Positions 17,601 to 24,223 of a stretch of DNA of 40,891 nucleotides are shown in pieces. Origin of the DNA: Planctomycetota bacterium (lineage in GTDB: Bacteria; Planctomycetota; JACOTG01; JAJDCM01). Below the pieces are notes generated by a model. The model was given only the letters and a program-made list of their open reading frames with translations, was not told where the DNA came from and did not search any database. The position numbers were made by a program, and so were the translations under genes. Within the stretch, counting starts at the first letter, position 1. Each line of letters opens with the position of its first letter. The stretch covers positions 1-40,891 of the forward strand of contig JAJDCM010000125.1 in the NCBI GenBank assembly GCA_029260825.1, given 5' to 3'.

Positions 17601-18412
17601 GTACGGTTCTGCTGCCCATCATTTCCTCGGTAGTCTTGATATCCGCTCGCTCTTCCGAGCCGATTCCCCGCCCCACCTCCGAAGTTGAAATCTGTCAGGT
17701 TCTGGATGATCGGGAGCTCGCGTCGGATGGAATCTTGCGCCTTGAGGTGACGGCAAAAGGGAACGGGATCCTTCCCGATCTGGATCAGCTCATCGATCTG
17801 GGGGGTCTTGTTGCAAACGGGTTCACTCCCGGCGAAATTCAAGATCAGGGCCTCAACGTCAACAGTCTCGACACCGACGGCGACACAATCCAGGCTCAAA
17901 CCGACCGAAGCTGGCTGGTGGCTCTTCACTCGAACGATCAGAGCCAGAGCAACTCGTTCGCTTTTCCATCCTCTTCGGATGAAAGTGCCGCCATGAAGTT
18001 TCAACAGTATGCCGACGCGGACATCATCGATGTTGAGGGAGACGTAGCCCTCGCTGGGCTTCGTCTCCAATCGACGGCCTCTCGATCCTGGATCATGGCG
18101 GGAATCTTTTCCGGGCTCATTGCAATGGGTTTATTCCTCTATCAAAGGAAGAAGAAAAGAGCCCTGACTCCCGATAAGCCTCGATATCAGCGACTGAACA
18201 CTCCCACCCCGTTCAGCTGCATCGGCCTCTTGAAACGGATCTCCAGCGACGACTCGGTTCAACTCTCGGATGCAGAGCGAAGGGAACTCGCAACGGCAAT
18301 CTTCGATCTGGAAAGACGATTCTTCGCGCCTGCGGGGGAGGGAAAAGAGAGCTCATGCGATTTGGGAGCGCTCATGGACCGATGGATCACTGCGGCGAGT
18401 CGAGTGGCCTAG
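14630..18412 (+). CDS. Large membrane-anchored protein ending the Bat cluster (unassigned; BatD-like position)
   Basis: A 1260-residue protein that I cannot assign to a named family. A signal peptide (SRILASVLVLLGAGSFATSRAFG, about 20-42) leads into a very long periplasmic region. This is helical and TPR/HEAT-like in feel for residues ~45-900, with a strongly acidic stretch at about 295-325 (EKEKEEKQDEVVDEDQ). It becomes more beta-rich at ~900-1140. One membrane helix lies at about 1154-1173, followed by a basic stop-transfer KKKKR and an ~85-residue cytoplasmic tail. That tail has ELATAIFDLERRFFAPAGEG and DLGALMDRWI, which resemble the cytoplasmic tails of BatD-like proteins. Several in-frame ATGs (14630, 14642, 14654, 14666) are possible starts. 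GGGGAG lies close before 14630, and 14666 gives a more ordinary signal peptide. It is the last gene of the run and converges on the cyclase operon with 14 bases between stops. Confidence 0.82.
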   Translation: MGKQMAREMVRHMSSKSSDLTSRILASVLVLLGAGSFATSRAFGQEKEAKRIFPPEVYEELDAYVTGKKKPPTPDEKARAKSLVQRFLKIKKFERTGPDVLTTLSQNPDRSTRATENEEFHTRMVMGDWRGIGRELELLSSAEASRAYDHLLTLLANPKVLLLAGDILPLAHAAPGPLKKTQLAILGKLLAQSGQTTGIPRTVLAELEEGTENLGGPDPENRLSAARLLLAANMVAEAYPYLPPLPEGEDVDPAEAADILNLHAIYHHLASGGPNSSSEAHQAWELTQRVLDLSELPEKEKEEKQDEVVDEDQEFPEEEIDPQVQKQELARALALKAERALAIQRTVDLLSQIDRITGDVWLTNLFKKKSVRAREILADLASRLGNSLKTPMAEARLGNIELMRRAVARLLETNPGEQWGSFLDLLTLSWIEEVQHTLNTGPSLAPTIQSPQWHAYQAFQKLILDRKKKKIIAIEAKKLLPCSPDEDWFAALQPDLSRKVRRMHGLLLAELQEGDEVFSHIQQELNRDPELAKELAQRMIVSFTRSLGKRPNYGQNNNRIYYSGSSTFYPSRTQAIPLTRSKQVRQLHKLAELLTRLSEIGAPVTDPGTIVTAFSSCHSPAEIYREEDILAVFGPLAEIPIDTTLGLIAAMRLKLSGQWRKMDTQKNADTKRTDKELIAEVRRGYEVCCQVLENACEEDPGDYRVPLALAPVYFDQAEFLYGQKEDLATYTSIRNKSFSNYRLAADLYRETISEIGKSEQNSQVYRQWFQSALGASDLTYLTRQDQPDMDEVEQIGLALRALPEDVIDHHLNHFGTSLTSGINNLPAQLRPHFFRQGLKVLGDHPSGKDALELLTFYDELLSELELAVIVEGSADVGSLPFGAHFVLRHTRATGRESGGFGKYFRNKVYNYQARTQVDYRDDLEEHIREVMSEGFELLSLTFHESNVEPRGFGRLDWRETPMAYLVMKARDPSVDRIPSLKLSLEFNDGKGTVLLPIISSVVLISARSSEPIPRPTSEVEICQVLDDRELASDGILRLEVTAKGNGILPDLDQLIDLGGLVANGFTPGEIQDQGLNVNSLDTDGDTIQAQTDRSWLVALHSNDQSQSNSFAFPSSSDESAAMKFQQYADADIIDVEGDVALAGLRLQSTASRSWIMAGIFSGLIAMGLFLYQRKKKRALTPDKPRYQRLNTPTPFSCIGLLKRISSDDSVQLSDAERRELATAIFDLERRFFAPAGEGKESSCDLGALMDRWITAASRVA

Positions 18413-18426
18413 CCCGGGCTCGAAGG

Positions 18427-21132
18427 TCACTTTGCTCGCAGCCAGAGCACCCCATCAAAATCATCCTCTGCCAGCTCGATTGCCTGACGGAAGGTCTCCT
18501 GCAGACAAGTCGCACCAAAACTCTTTTCGAGTACATCCAGGGCCTTCAGGGCTTCAACAAGGCGACCGGCGGCAAAGCTCGCCACCATTTCTTCGGTCAC
18601 CTTGATCCAGTCTCGAGAAGCGTCGTCCGGCAAGACCTGGAACACCTCAACCGGTTTGGTTTGCCCCACCACCACGATTTGCCCCAGGCCTCGTACCAAC
18701 ACATCCTGGTCAGCAATGCTCTCCCGGGTACGACCGTCAATGAGGGTTTGAGTCCCGAATTGCTTGTTTGCTGATTCCAGACGAGACGCCAGGTTCACCG
18801 CATCTCCGATCACCGTGTAATCGTGAAGTTCCGGAGGAGCTCCGCAATCCCCGACGATGACTTTTCCGGTAGCAACACCGACTCGCAGCTGCAACGGAGG
18901 GATGCCTTCGGTTGCCGGGTCAGAGTTGAGCTGGTTGACCACTTCCTGACATCGGACGGCAGCCCGACATGCCTTCTCGCCCTGATCCACATCAATAGAA
19001 AAGGCGGACCAGAAAGCCATGACCCCGTCGCCAAGGAACTTGTTCACGTAGGCGTCTTCCGCGGTGAGCTCATGACTGAGAGCACTCAGGTAGCGATTGA
19101 GGGTCGAGACGGTTGCCCGGCCACCGAGCGTCTCGCTCACCGTGGTAAAGCCCTGTAAATCCGTGAACATCACCGCAACCTCTCGCTCCTCCCCGAGCAC
19201 GGTGACCGCCTTTGGATCGTGAACCAGGTGGTTGACCAGCTGCTGAGAGACCCGGGCCTTGAACTGCCGCATGATCGCAATCCGGTCTCGCTGGGAAAGA
19301 GCCGATTGAAGGGCCGTACAGCCAACCCAGGAGAGGAAACCGGCAAGAAGAGGCGCGGTCATGGGAAAAATGGAATCTTGATTGAACAGCCACATCCCCA
19401 TGATGCATGTATAAATCGTGAGGGTCGCGCCGGCAACGATCGCCGAGCGAATGGCCGAGGATCTGGATGCTGTGACCGTGCAGAGAATCCCCATGAGCAG
19501 GGCAAGAAGCGGGCGGGTCCATGTCGGGGCAAACCGCAACGCATTCCCGGTCAATGCCATGTTCGCGACAGCCGCATGAACCACAACTCCGGGAGTTCGA
19601 GAGTCCAGTGTGGTTGGCACAAAATCCGCAAGAGCCCCGGTCGCCGTCCAACCGAGGAAAACCAGCTTGTCTTCGACCTTTTCAGCAAGGGTCGACTCGA
19701 CGAGCTTGATCAATCTGACGCCTTCCGCCACGGCTTCCTTCTGTTCGGTGAAGAGCTGACAGTTGTGTACGTGATCGAGGAAAGCCCTGTCTTCTTCCCC
19801 CTCAAGATCCTCCAGATCGGAAAGCACGAACTCCGCCTCTTCCACCGCAGCCTCGAGATTCGAGGGAACCAGCTCTTCTCCCGGTTCAAACTCGACATCC
19901 GCAAACTCGAGGATCAATCCGGTGACCTTGGCAAGCTTTCCGCGATTGATCACCTGATCCCTTCGGCCCTGGGCAAGGTCGACCAGCTCGCGAATCGAGA
20001 GATGTCCGTGAGCCTCGGGGTCGTTCGGTCCCTGGCGCAAAAGGCCTTCCCAGGGTGGATCTGTTTCACTGGTCGGCCAATGGATCCACAATTTTCCGGT
20101 GCTCGTGAGAGGAAGCTCAATCCCCCCGATCAGAATCCTATTCTCGAGGAACTTGATATCCTGGGGCTTGTGCCCACGGTGAAGAGCCGCCGCCGCAAGA
20201 CCGAACTGAACGGCACTTCCCCCCGGAGCGGGAAGGGAGGCGGTGATCTCTCTTACCACACCATCCGAATGCTTTTGCTGATCGACATTGACAAAGCCAA
20301 CACCGCTCGCCGACCTCATGAAGACCGGAATGGTTGCATCATCGAGGAAGGTCCCGGACGTCTTGTCGGGAATCAGAAAAGGCTTTGCCGCCTTCCAGGC
20401 CTCATGTTGACGCCATACGGCCTCGAGGATTTTCTGTTCCGCATAGTGGTCCACGAACCGACTTCGGTTGGGGGCGAGGAGATTTTCGAAGTCTTCAAAA
20501 GACGCGAGGGCATCCCCCTGCCGAAATGCTGTCGCCCACGCGGCCGCCTTCAGAAAGAGCCGATGGTGGTTCATGAACCTGGCTCGCCTCGGCCCGGTTA
20601 CTCCCGCCTCCTTGATCGCTTCGTCCATCTCGATCTGGATGTTTCCGGCCAGTGCCCGAAGAAGCCGGACCATTTCATCCGCAGCTCCGGGTTCGAGCCA
20701 GACAGGATCAAAGAGTTTTCCTTCGTGAATCTCAACTGGAACGAGGGTGGCAATCTTCTCGATCGAAGTCGCAAGAGCGGTGTCTTCTTTCTCATCCCGC
20801 GGTTTCGACGGTTCGGTAAAAATGAGATCGATGGCCAGAGTCCGAGCTCCCGCCGTAGCTAGCTCCTGAATCGCATCGGCAACGAGACCTCGATCCCACG
20901 GCCACCGCCCGACAATCTCAAGAGCACCGTCATCGATATCGACATGAACGATGCTGTCGCTCATGGGGCGGCTCGGTCTTGGCACCATGCGAAAGCGCCA
21001 ATCGATCGTCAGTCGCTCCCAGGCACTGAGTCCACCGAGAAGATCAACGACCACAACCAAGATGGTGAAGAGCACTCCGGGAAGGAGAACGATTCTGAAA
21101 TTGGATCGGGTTGCTTCGTCTCTTCGTGCCAT
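18427..21132 (-). CDS. CHASE2-domain class III adenylate cyclase
   Basis: A 901-residue inner-membrane sensor that should convert ATP to cAMP. One membrane helix at ~13-33 is followed by a periplasmic CHASE2 domain (~38-535, with DWRFRM, VHVDIDDGALEIVGRWPWDR and VFLGWTATGALADFVPTTLD). A cluster of membrane helices lies at ~540-610. A cyclase domain follows at ~650-835. The catalytic set is complete: metal Asp658 (MFTDLQGFT) and Asp702 (GDGVMAF), purine-site Lys698 and Thr773, and transition-state Asn780 and Arg784 (DAVNLASRLE). Thr in place of the purine-site Asp is typical of class IIIb adenylate cyclases, some of which respond to bicarbonate. CHASE2 is unusually long because of an acidic insert (~410-450). 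It is the last gene of a five-gene operon, 16 bases after the FecR gene; CHASE2 cyclases are often found beside FecR-domain genes. Confidence 0.95.
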   Translation of the reverse strand: MARRDEATRSNFRIVLLPGVLFTILVVVVDLLGGLSAWERLTIDWRFRMVPRPSRPMSDSIVHVDIDDGALEIVGRWPWDRGLVADAIQELATAGARTLAIDLIFTEPSKPRDEKEDTALATSIEKIATLVPVEIHEGKLFDPVWLEPGAADEMVRLLRALAGNIQIEMDEAIKEAGVTGPRRARFMNHHRLFLKAAAWATAFRQGDALASFEDFENLLAPNRSRFVDHYAEQKILEAVWRQHEAWKAAKPFLIPDKTSGTFLDDATIPVFMRSASGVGFVNVDQQKHSDGVVREITASLPAPGGSAVQFGLAAAALHRGHKPQDIKFLENRILIGGIELPLTSTGKLWIHWPTSETDPPWEGLLRQGPNDPEAHGHLSIRELVDLAQGRRDQVINRGKLAKVTGLILEFADVEFEPGEELVPSNLEAAVEEAEFVLSDLEDLEGEEDRAFLDHVHNCQLFTEQKEAVAEGVRLIKLVESTLAEKVEDKLVFLGWTATGALADFVPTTLDSRTPGVVVHAAVANMALTGNALRFAPTWTRPLLALLMGILCTVTASRSSAIRSAIVAGATLTIYTCIMGMWLFNQDSIFPMTAPLLAGFLSWVGCTALQSALSQRDRIAIMRQFKARVSQQLVNHLVHDPKAVTVLGEEREVAVMFTDLQGFTTVSETLGGRATVSTLNRYLSALSHELTAEDAYVNKFLGDGVMAFWSAFSIDVDQGEKACRAAVRCQEVVNQLNSDPATEGIPPLQLRVGVATGKVIVGDCGAPPELHDYTVIGDAVNLASRLESANKQFGTQTLIDGRTRESIADQDVLVRGLGQIVVVGQTKPVEVFQVLPDDASRDWIKVTEEMVASFAAGRLVEALKALDVLEKSFGATCLQETFRQAIELAEDDFDGVLWLRAK

Positions 21133-21148
21133 GCTTCGCCGGCTCTCA

Positions 21149-22153
21149 TTACTCGTCGATCAGGACGTTGGACTCACGCCTTCGCGGCCCAGGTGGGGCT
21201 GGAGGCGGAGGCAGCGGTGGAGGAAGGCGCATCATGTTGTCGACGATCCCTTGATTGTTGAGATCGACCAGGCGCAAATCGGTCAGTGTGCTTCGAACCA
21301 TGGGGTCAAGCAAAACCGGATTCTTGAGAAAACTATCCGCCATCAGGCTCAGGGTTGCCGCATCTGCGATGATTCGATTCGAAATGACAGGAGGACCAAA
21401 GGTCTTGAACAACGCGTCGACCGCCGGGTTCTGTCGGGTGTCGCTGCTCGTGGACGCCGACTTCAGGTAATAGGAGAACCGGGTCAGAAAATACTGGAGC
21501 TCAAGAGCTGCCAGTGACTGACGTCTGGCCATGAACACTTCGGTTCCCCGAAGCCCTCCGTAGGTGACGCCATATCCTGTTCCCCGAACAGCCATCGTGG
21601 TTGACGGAGTGACCACGGAGAAGTCATTGCTGAGTCCCACTCGATCGATCTTGAAATCTGCTCGGCCCCGGCTCAACTGAACCGCCGTTTTCAAGGTCTG
21701 CCCCGATTGAATGATCTGGGGAATCACCATGCGAGTGTTCCGGTCCACAACAATGGTAGCGTTGAAGCCGACCCGAAGAACCATGGATGACTTCCGTCCC
21801 GTCCGGATGAGAGCGCCTGACGGGAGAACATCATCCTGTTTTGCCGTCCCCCACTTGTCATCGGGCTTGGGTCCCTTCCACTGAGATCGCCCCTTCGAGC
21901 TCATCACAACTGCTTCCAGGACTTTAATCTCTCCCCCCGGAAGCTCTTGAATCTTCTGGCTAGCAGCCTCATCGAGCTCTTTTTTCAGCTCTTCTTGAGA
22001 TTTTTCTTCGGTCGCCGCAGCCTGATTCTCCTCCTCTGTTTGTGCCCAAGCTGGATGCACATCCAGGAGAAGAAGCCAAAGGCTACACAGCGCTCCAACA
22101 ACAACAAAAAGGCCAGACCGGGTTCGATCTCTGGCGCCCATGGCTCGGGTCAT
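21149..22153 (-). CDS. FecR-domain periplasmic protein
   Basis: A 334-residue exported protein with a signal peptide at 1-38 (FVVVGALCSLWLLLLDVHPAWA-Q). A Glu/Ala-rich helical linker covers 39-70. A FecR domain lies at about 100-205: LPSGALIRTGRKSSMVLRVG, then VVTPSTTMAVRGTGYGVTYG, the classic TPxxxxAVRGT signature. The C-terminal ~130 residues are helical and end in a proline-rich stretch, RLPPPLPPPPAPPGPRRR. In ferric citrate uptake FecR relays a signal from an outer-membrane receptor to a cytoplasmic sigma factor. In this context no sigma factor is present, and the likely partner is the CHASE2 cyclase encoded next. The start overlaps the lipoprotein stop by 4 bases and has AGGAAGGA about 6 bases upstream. 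A role as periplasmic ligand or modulator of CHASE2 is inference. Confidence 0.88.
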   Translation of the reverse strand: MTRAMGARDRTRSGLFVVVGALCSLWLLLLDVHPAWAQTEEENQAAATEEKSQEELKKELDEAASQKIQELPGGEIKVLEAVVMSSKGRSQWKGPKPDDKWGTAKQDDVLPSGALIRTGRKSSMVLRVGFNATIVVDRNTRMVIPQIIQSGQTLKTAVQLSRGRADFKIDRVGLSNDFSVVTPSTTMAVRGTGYGVTYGGLRGTEVFMARRQSLAALELQYFLTRFSYYLKSASTSSDTRQNPAVDALFKTFGPPVISNRIIADAATLSLMADSFLKNPVLLDPMVRSTLTDLRLVDLNNQGIVDNMMRLPPPLPPPPAPPGPRRRESNVLIDE

Positions 22154-22722
22154 GATTCGTCCTTCCTGATCAACTCGCTGACCTCTTTACCAACGGTCGC
22201 CCTGGCCAGGCGATCTTCGACCGTTCCCGTCAAATCGATGAATTCAAGACCGGTGAGCGACTGATTGTCCGTTCGAGGAGGGAGTATTTCCAGATACACA
22301 AGCTCACGGGTGCAATACCGTTCTGAGAGTCCAAAGACACGGGTCGTAACGCCTCCACGAATATCCAGAAGCTGGCAAATGATCCTGGAGATCGTCCCCA
22401 CGTTGGCCGACTCATTGGGAGGAAGATCCGTACTCCGAGAGATCCAGCCAAGCTGATACGCCTCGGCCAGTCGTTCCTCGTAGGTTGCTCCGGGACCATC
22501 CTCGGAATCGGCTGCAACCAGGAGGAGACCGTAGAACGCATCGTTGTTCGTGACCACGGAACGGGTCGCAAGCTCGTCCCAGAATTCGAATTCGAGATCC
22601 GCCCCGGGAAGAGTGTCCACCACCGAGTCGTCGGCGACGGTTCTTGACATCAAACCGCACGAGGTGAGTGAGCCGAGGAGGCACATCATGGCAAGCGCGA
22701 AAAAACACCGCTCAAAACGCAT
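22150..22722 (-). CDS. Small lipoprotein of the surface-sensor operon, unassigned
   Basis: A 190-residue lipoprotein. The signal peptide ends in a lipobox, GSLTSC, with the lipidated Cys at residue 22 and GLMSR after it, so a +2 Asp inner-membrane retention signal is absent. The mature part is short and mixed alpha/beta, with a conserved-looking centre around SRIICQLLDIRGGVTTRVFGLSERYC. Two further cysteines there (about 116 and 136) could form a disulfide. I recognise no family. It overlaps the beta-barrel gene upstream by 11 bases and the FecR gene downstream by 4. This tight packing suggests it works with both, for example as a periplasmic link between barrel and FecR protein; that role is only inferred from position. 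Confidence 0.75.
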   Translation of the reverse strand: MRFERCFFALAMMCLLGSLTSCGLMSRTVADDSVVDTLPGADLEFEFWDELATRSVVTNNDAFYGLLLVAADSEDGPGATYEERLAEAYQLGWISRSTDLPPNESANVGTISRIICQLLDIRGGVTTRVFGLSERYCTRELVYLEILPPRTDNQSLTGLEFIDLTGTVEDRLARATVGKEVSELIRKDES

Positions 22723-24223
22723 AGGTCACCCCCAGGTACCCGAAGTGACGATAGTCGTCCTGCTGGCTAGGCATTGCGTCACCGGGTAGAAAAAGCCCGT
22801 AGCGAAAAGTGGTGCTGAAGTCGGAGGTAATCCTCCAGTCGATGCTGAAATCAACTTCCCCTCCGACAAATGTGTGATCGATGGTCGGGACATTGATTGC
22901 GGACTTCTCGTCGAGCTTGGTGAAGAGGAACCCGGCAAATCCGACCCGGAGTCCATCCGAACGTGTTCCCCAGAACGTTGGAGATGTACTGGCTCCTAGC
23001 TGCAACGAAAACAGATTGGCAAGATCCGGCGAAAGGGCAAGACCGGTATTGACATAACCAAGACTATTGAACGATCGGTCCGTGGTGCCGCTCCGATTTC
23101 CGCCAAACGTATCGGAAGAATCGAGGCGATCATCATCTCCGGATCCACTCGCCACCTCCAGGTCGAATCGAGTGTTGTGAACATCCCCCATCGGATAGGA
23201 GAGAGTCGCAACTCCGGCCCAGGCTTGGATGTCTTCTCGAGTTTGCCCGACCGGCGAACCGTCACTTCCCACCGAGCCGGAAAGCCCTCGTCCCATCTCC
23301 CGAACCAACTCAACCCGGTAGGTGAGTCGAGACGCGAGGCTTCCCTGAGAGCCGGCAGTCAAATAGGAGGAATCGTAATCAAAACCGGTGGGAAAATCGT
23401 TTCCTGGAGTTGAGATGACCTGAAAATCCCGATCGTTTCGATCTCGTTGAACGAGGTAGGAGACGGCGGGACGATGATTGGCAAAGCCGCGATACTCAAG
23501 GCTCCCACCGTAGTAAAGCCGCCGTGTGTTCGTGTCGAAGCTTGGCCGAGATCCATCAAAGTCAACGGTTCCCGACCTTGGAGTCTGAGCGTAGAGAGCG
23601 GTGAGCGCGAGACCATTCAGTTCCAGATCGAGAAGAAACGCATACATCACTCGACTCAGGACAAGACCTGAACCCCAATGCACGAACTGGCGCCCCACTT
23701 TCAGGGCAAAGTTGTGATCGATCCTCTTTCCGGTTTCCCGGAGATTGTCTTGTCGAAGATCAAACGAGTACCAGTAGCGATCGCCAATCGGCTCCCGAAG
23801 ATCGTCTCCCTGTCCATCAAAACTGTCCCCCGCATTGAAGTCGTCATAGACGAATCGCAGTTGACCGAAGAACCGGTGCCCACCATCGATCTCCGCCTGA
23901 ACATAAGTGATGGCGTCGGTCTGTCGAAGAACCCGGGTCTTGCTGAATCGATCATCGATTGCGTAGGCCCCGAACCGGACCGAGCCTCCAAAATCCAAAA
24001 AGATTCGCTCGGAAACCTGCTGGCCTTCCGGGATCGTGAGTCGCAGAGATTCATCCGTCCGCTCGGAGAGACGCTCCAGCCGCCGGAGGAGATCCGGATC
24101 TTCCTGCGCCCGAGCACTCGTACCCATCACGCAAAGGGCGATGGCGAGCAGGGTCAATTCCCTTAGCTTGAAGCCAAGGTTCCCTCCTGATGCATGCTTC
24201 ACTTGTCCGCCCTCTTCCCTCAT
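22712..24223 (-). CDS. Outer-membrane beta-barrel protein (alginate-export/porin-like)
   Basis: A 503-residue protein with a signal peptide ending near residue 39 (LTLLAIALCVMGTSARA-Q). A short coiled segment follows (LLRRLERLSERTDESLR). Then comes a long run of alternating amphipathic strands, such as GGSVRFGAY, ITYVQAEIDGGHRFFGQLRFVYDDF, HNFALKVGRQFVHWGSGLVLSRV and FRYGLFLPG. The protein ends in HFGYLGVTYAF, a terminal aromatic as expected for BAM-inserted barrels. The GRQFVHWGSG stretch recalls alginate-export (AlgE-like) barrels. I infer an outer-membrane pore or export channel of about 16-18 strands; the substrate is unknown. The ATG at 24223 overlaps the stop of the giant lipoprotein gene by 4 bases. 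An alternative GTG at 24202 (residue 8) would give a shorter signal peptide. Confidence 0.82.
   Translation of the reverse strand: MREEGGQVKHASGGNLGFKLRELTLLAIALCVMGTSARAQEDPDLLRRLERLSERTDESLRLTIPEGQQVSERIFLDFGGSVRFGAYAIDDRFSKTRVLRQTDAITYVQAEIDGGHRFFGQLRFVYDDFNAGDSFDGQGDDLREPIGDRYWYSFDLRQDNLRETGKRIDHNFALKVGRQFVHWGSGLVLSRVMYAFLLDLELNGLALTALYAQTPRSGTVDFDGSRPSFDTNTRRLYYGGSLEYRGFANHRPAVSYLVQRDRNDRDFQVISTPGNDFPTGFDYDSSYLTAGSQGSLASRLTYRVELVREMGRGLSGSVGSDGSPVGQTREDIQAWAGVATLSYPMGDVHNTRFDLEVASGSGDDDRLDSSDTFGGNRSGTTDRSFNSLGYVNTGLALSPDLANLFSLQLGASTSPTFWGTRSDGLRVGFAGFLFTKLDEKSAINVPTIDHTFVGGEVDFSIDWRITSDFSTTFRYGLFLPGDAMPSQQDDYRHFGYLGVTYAF

Noticed and set aside
19219..20862. 547-residue plus-strand open frame
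   Set aside because: It lies wholly antisense to the CHASE2 cyclase gene, whose domains and catalytic residues are unambiguous. The product is low-complexity, rich in Arg/Gly/Pro, and shows no domain.
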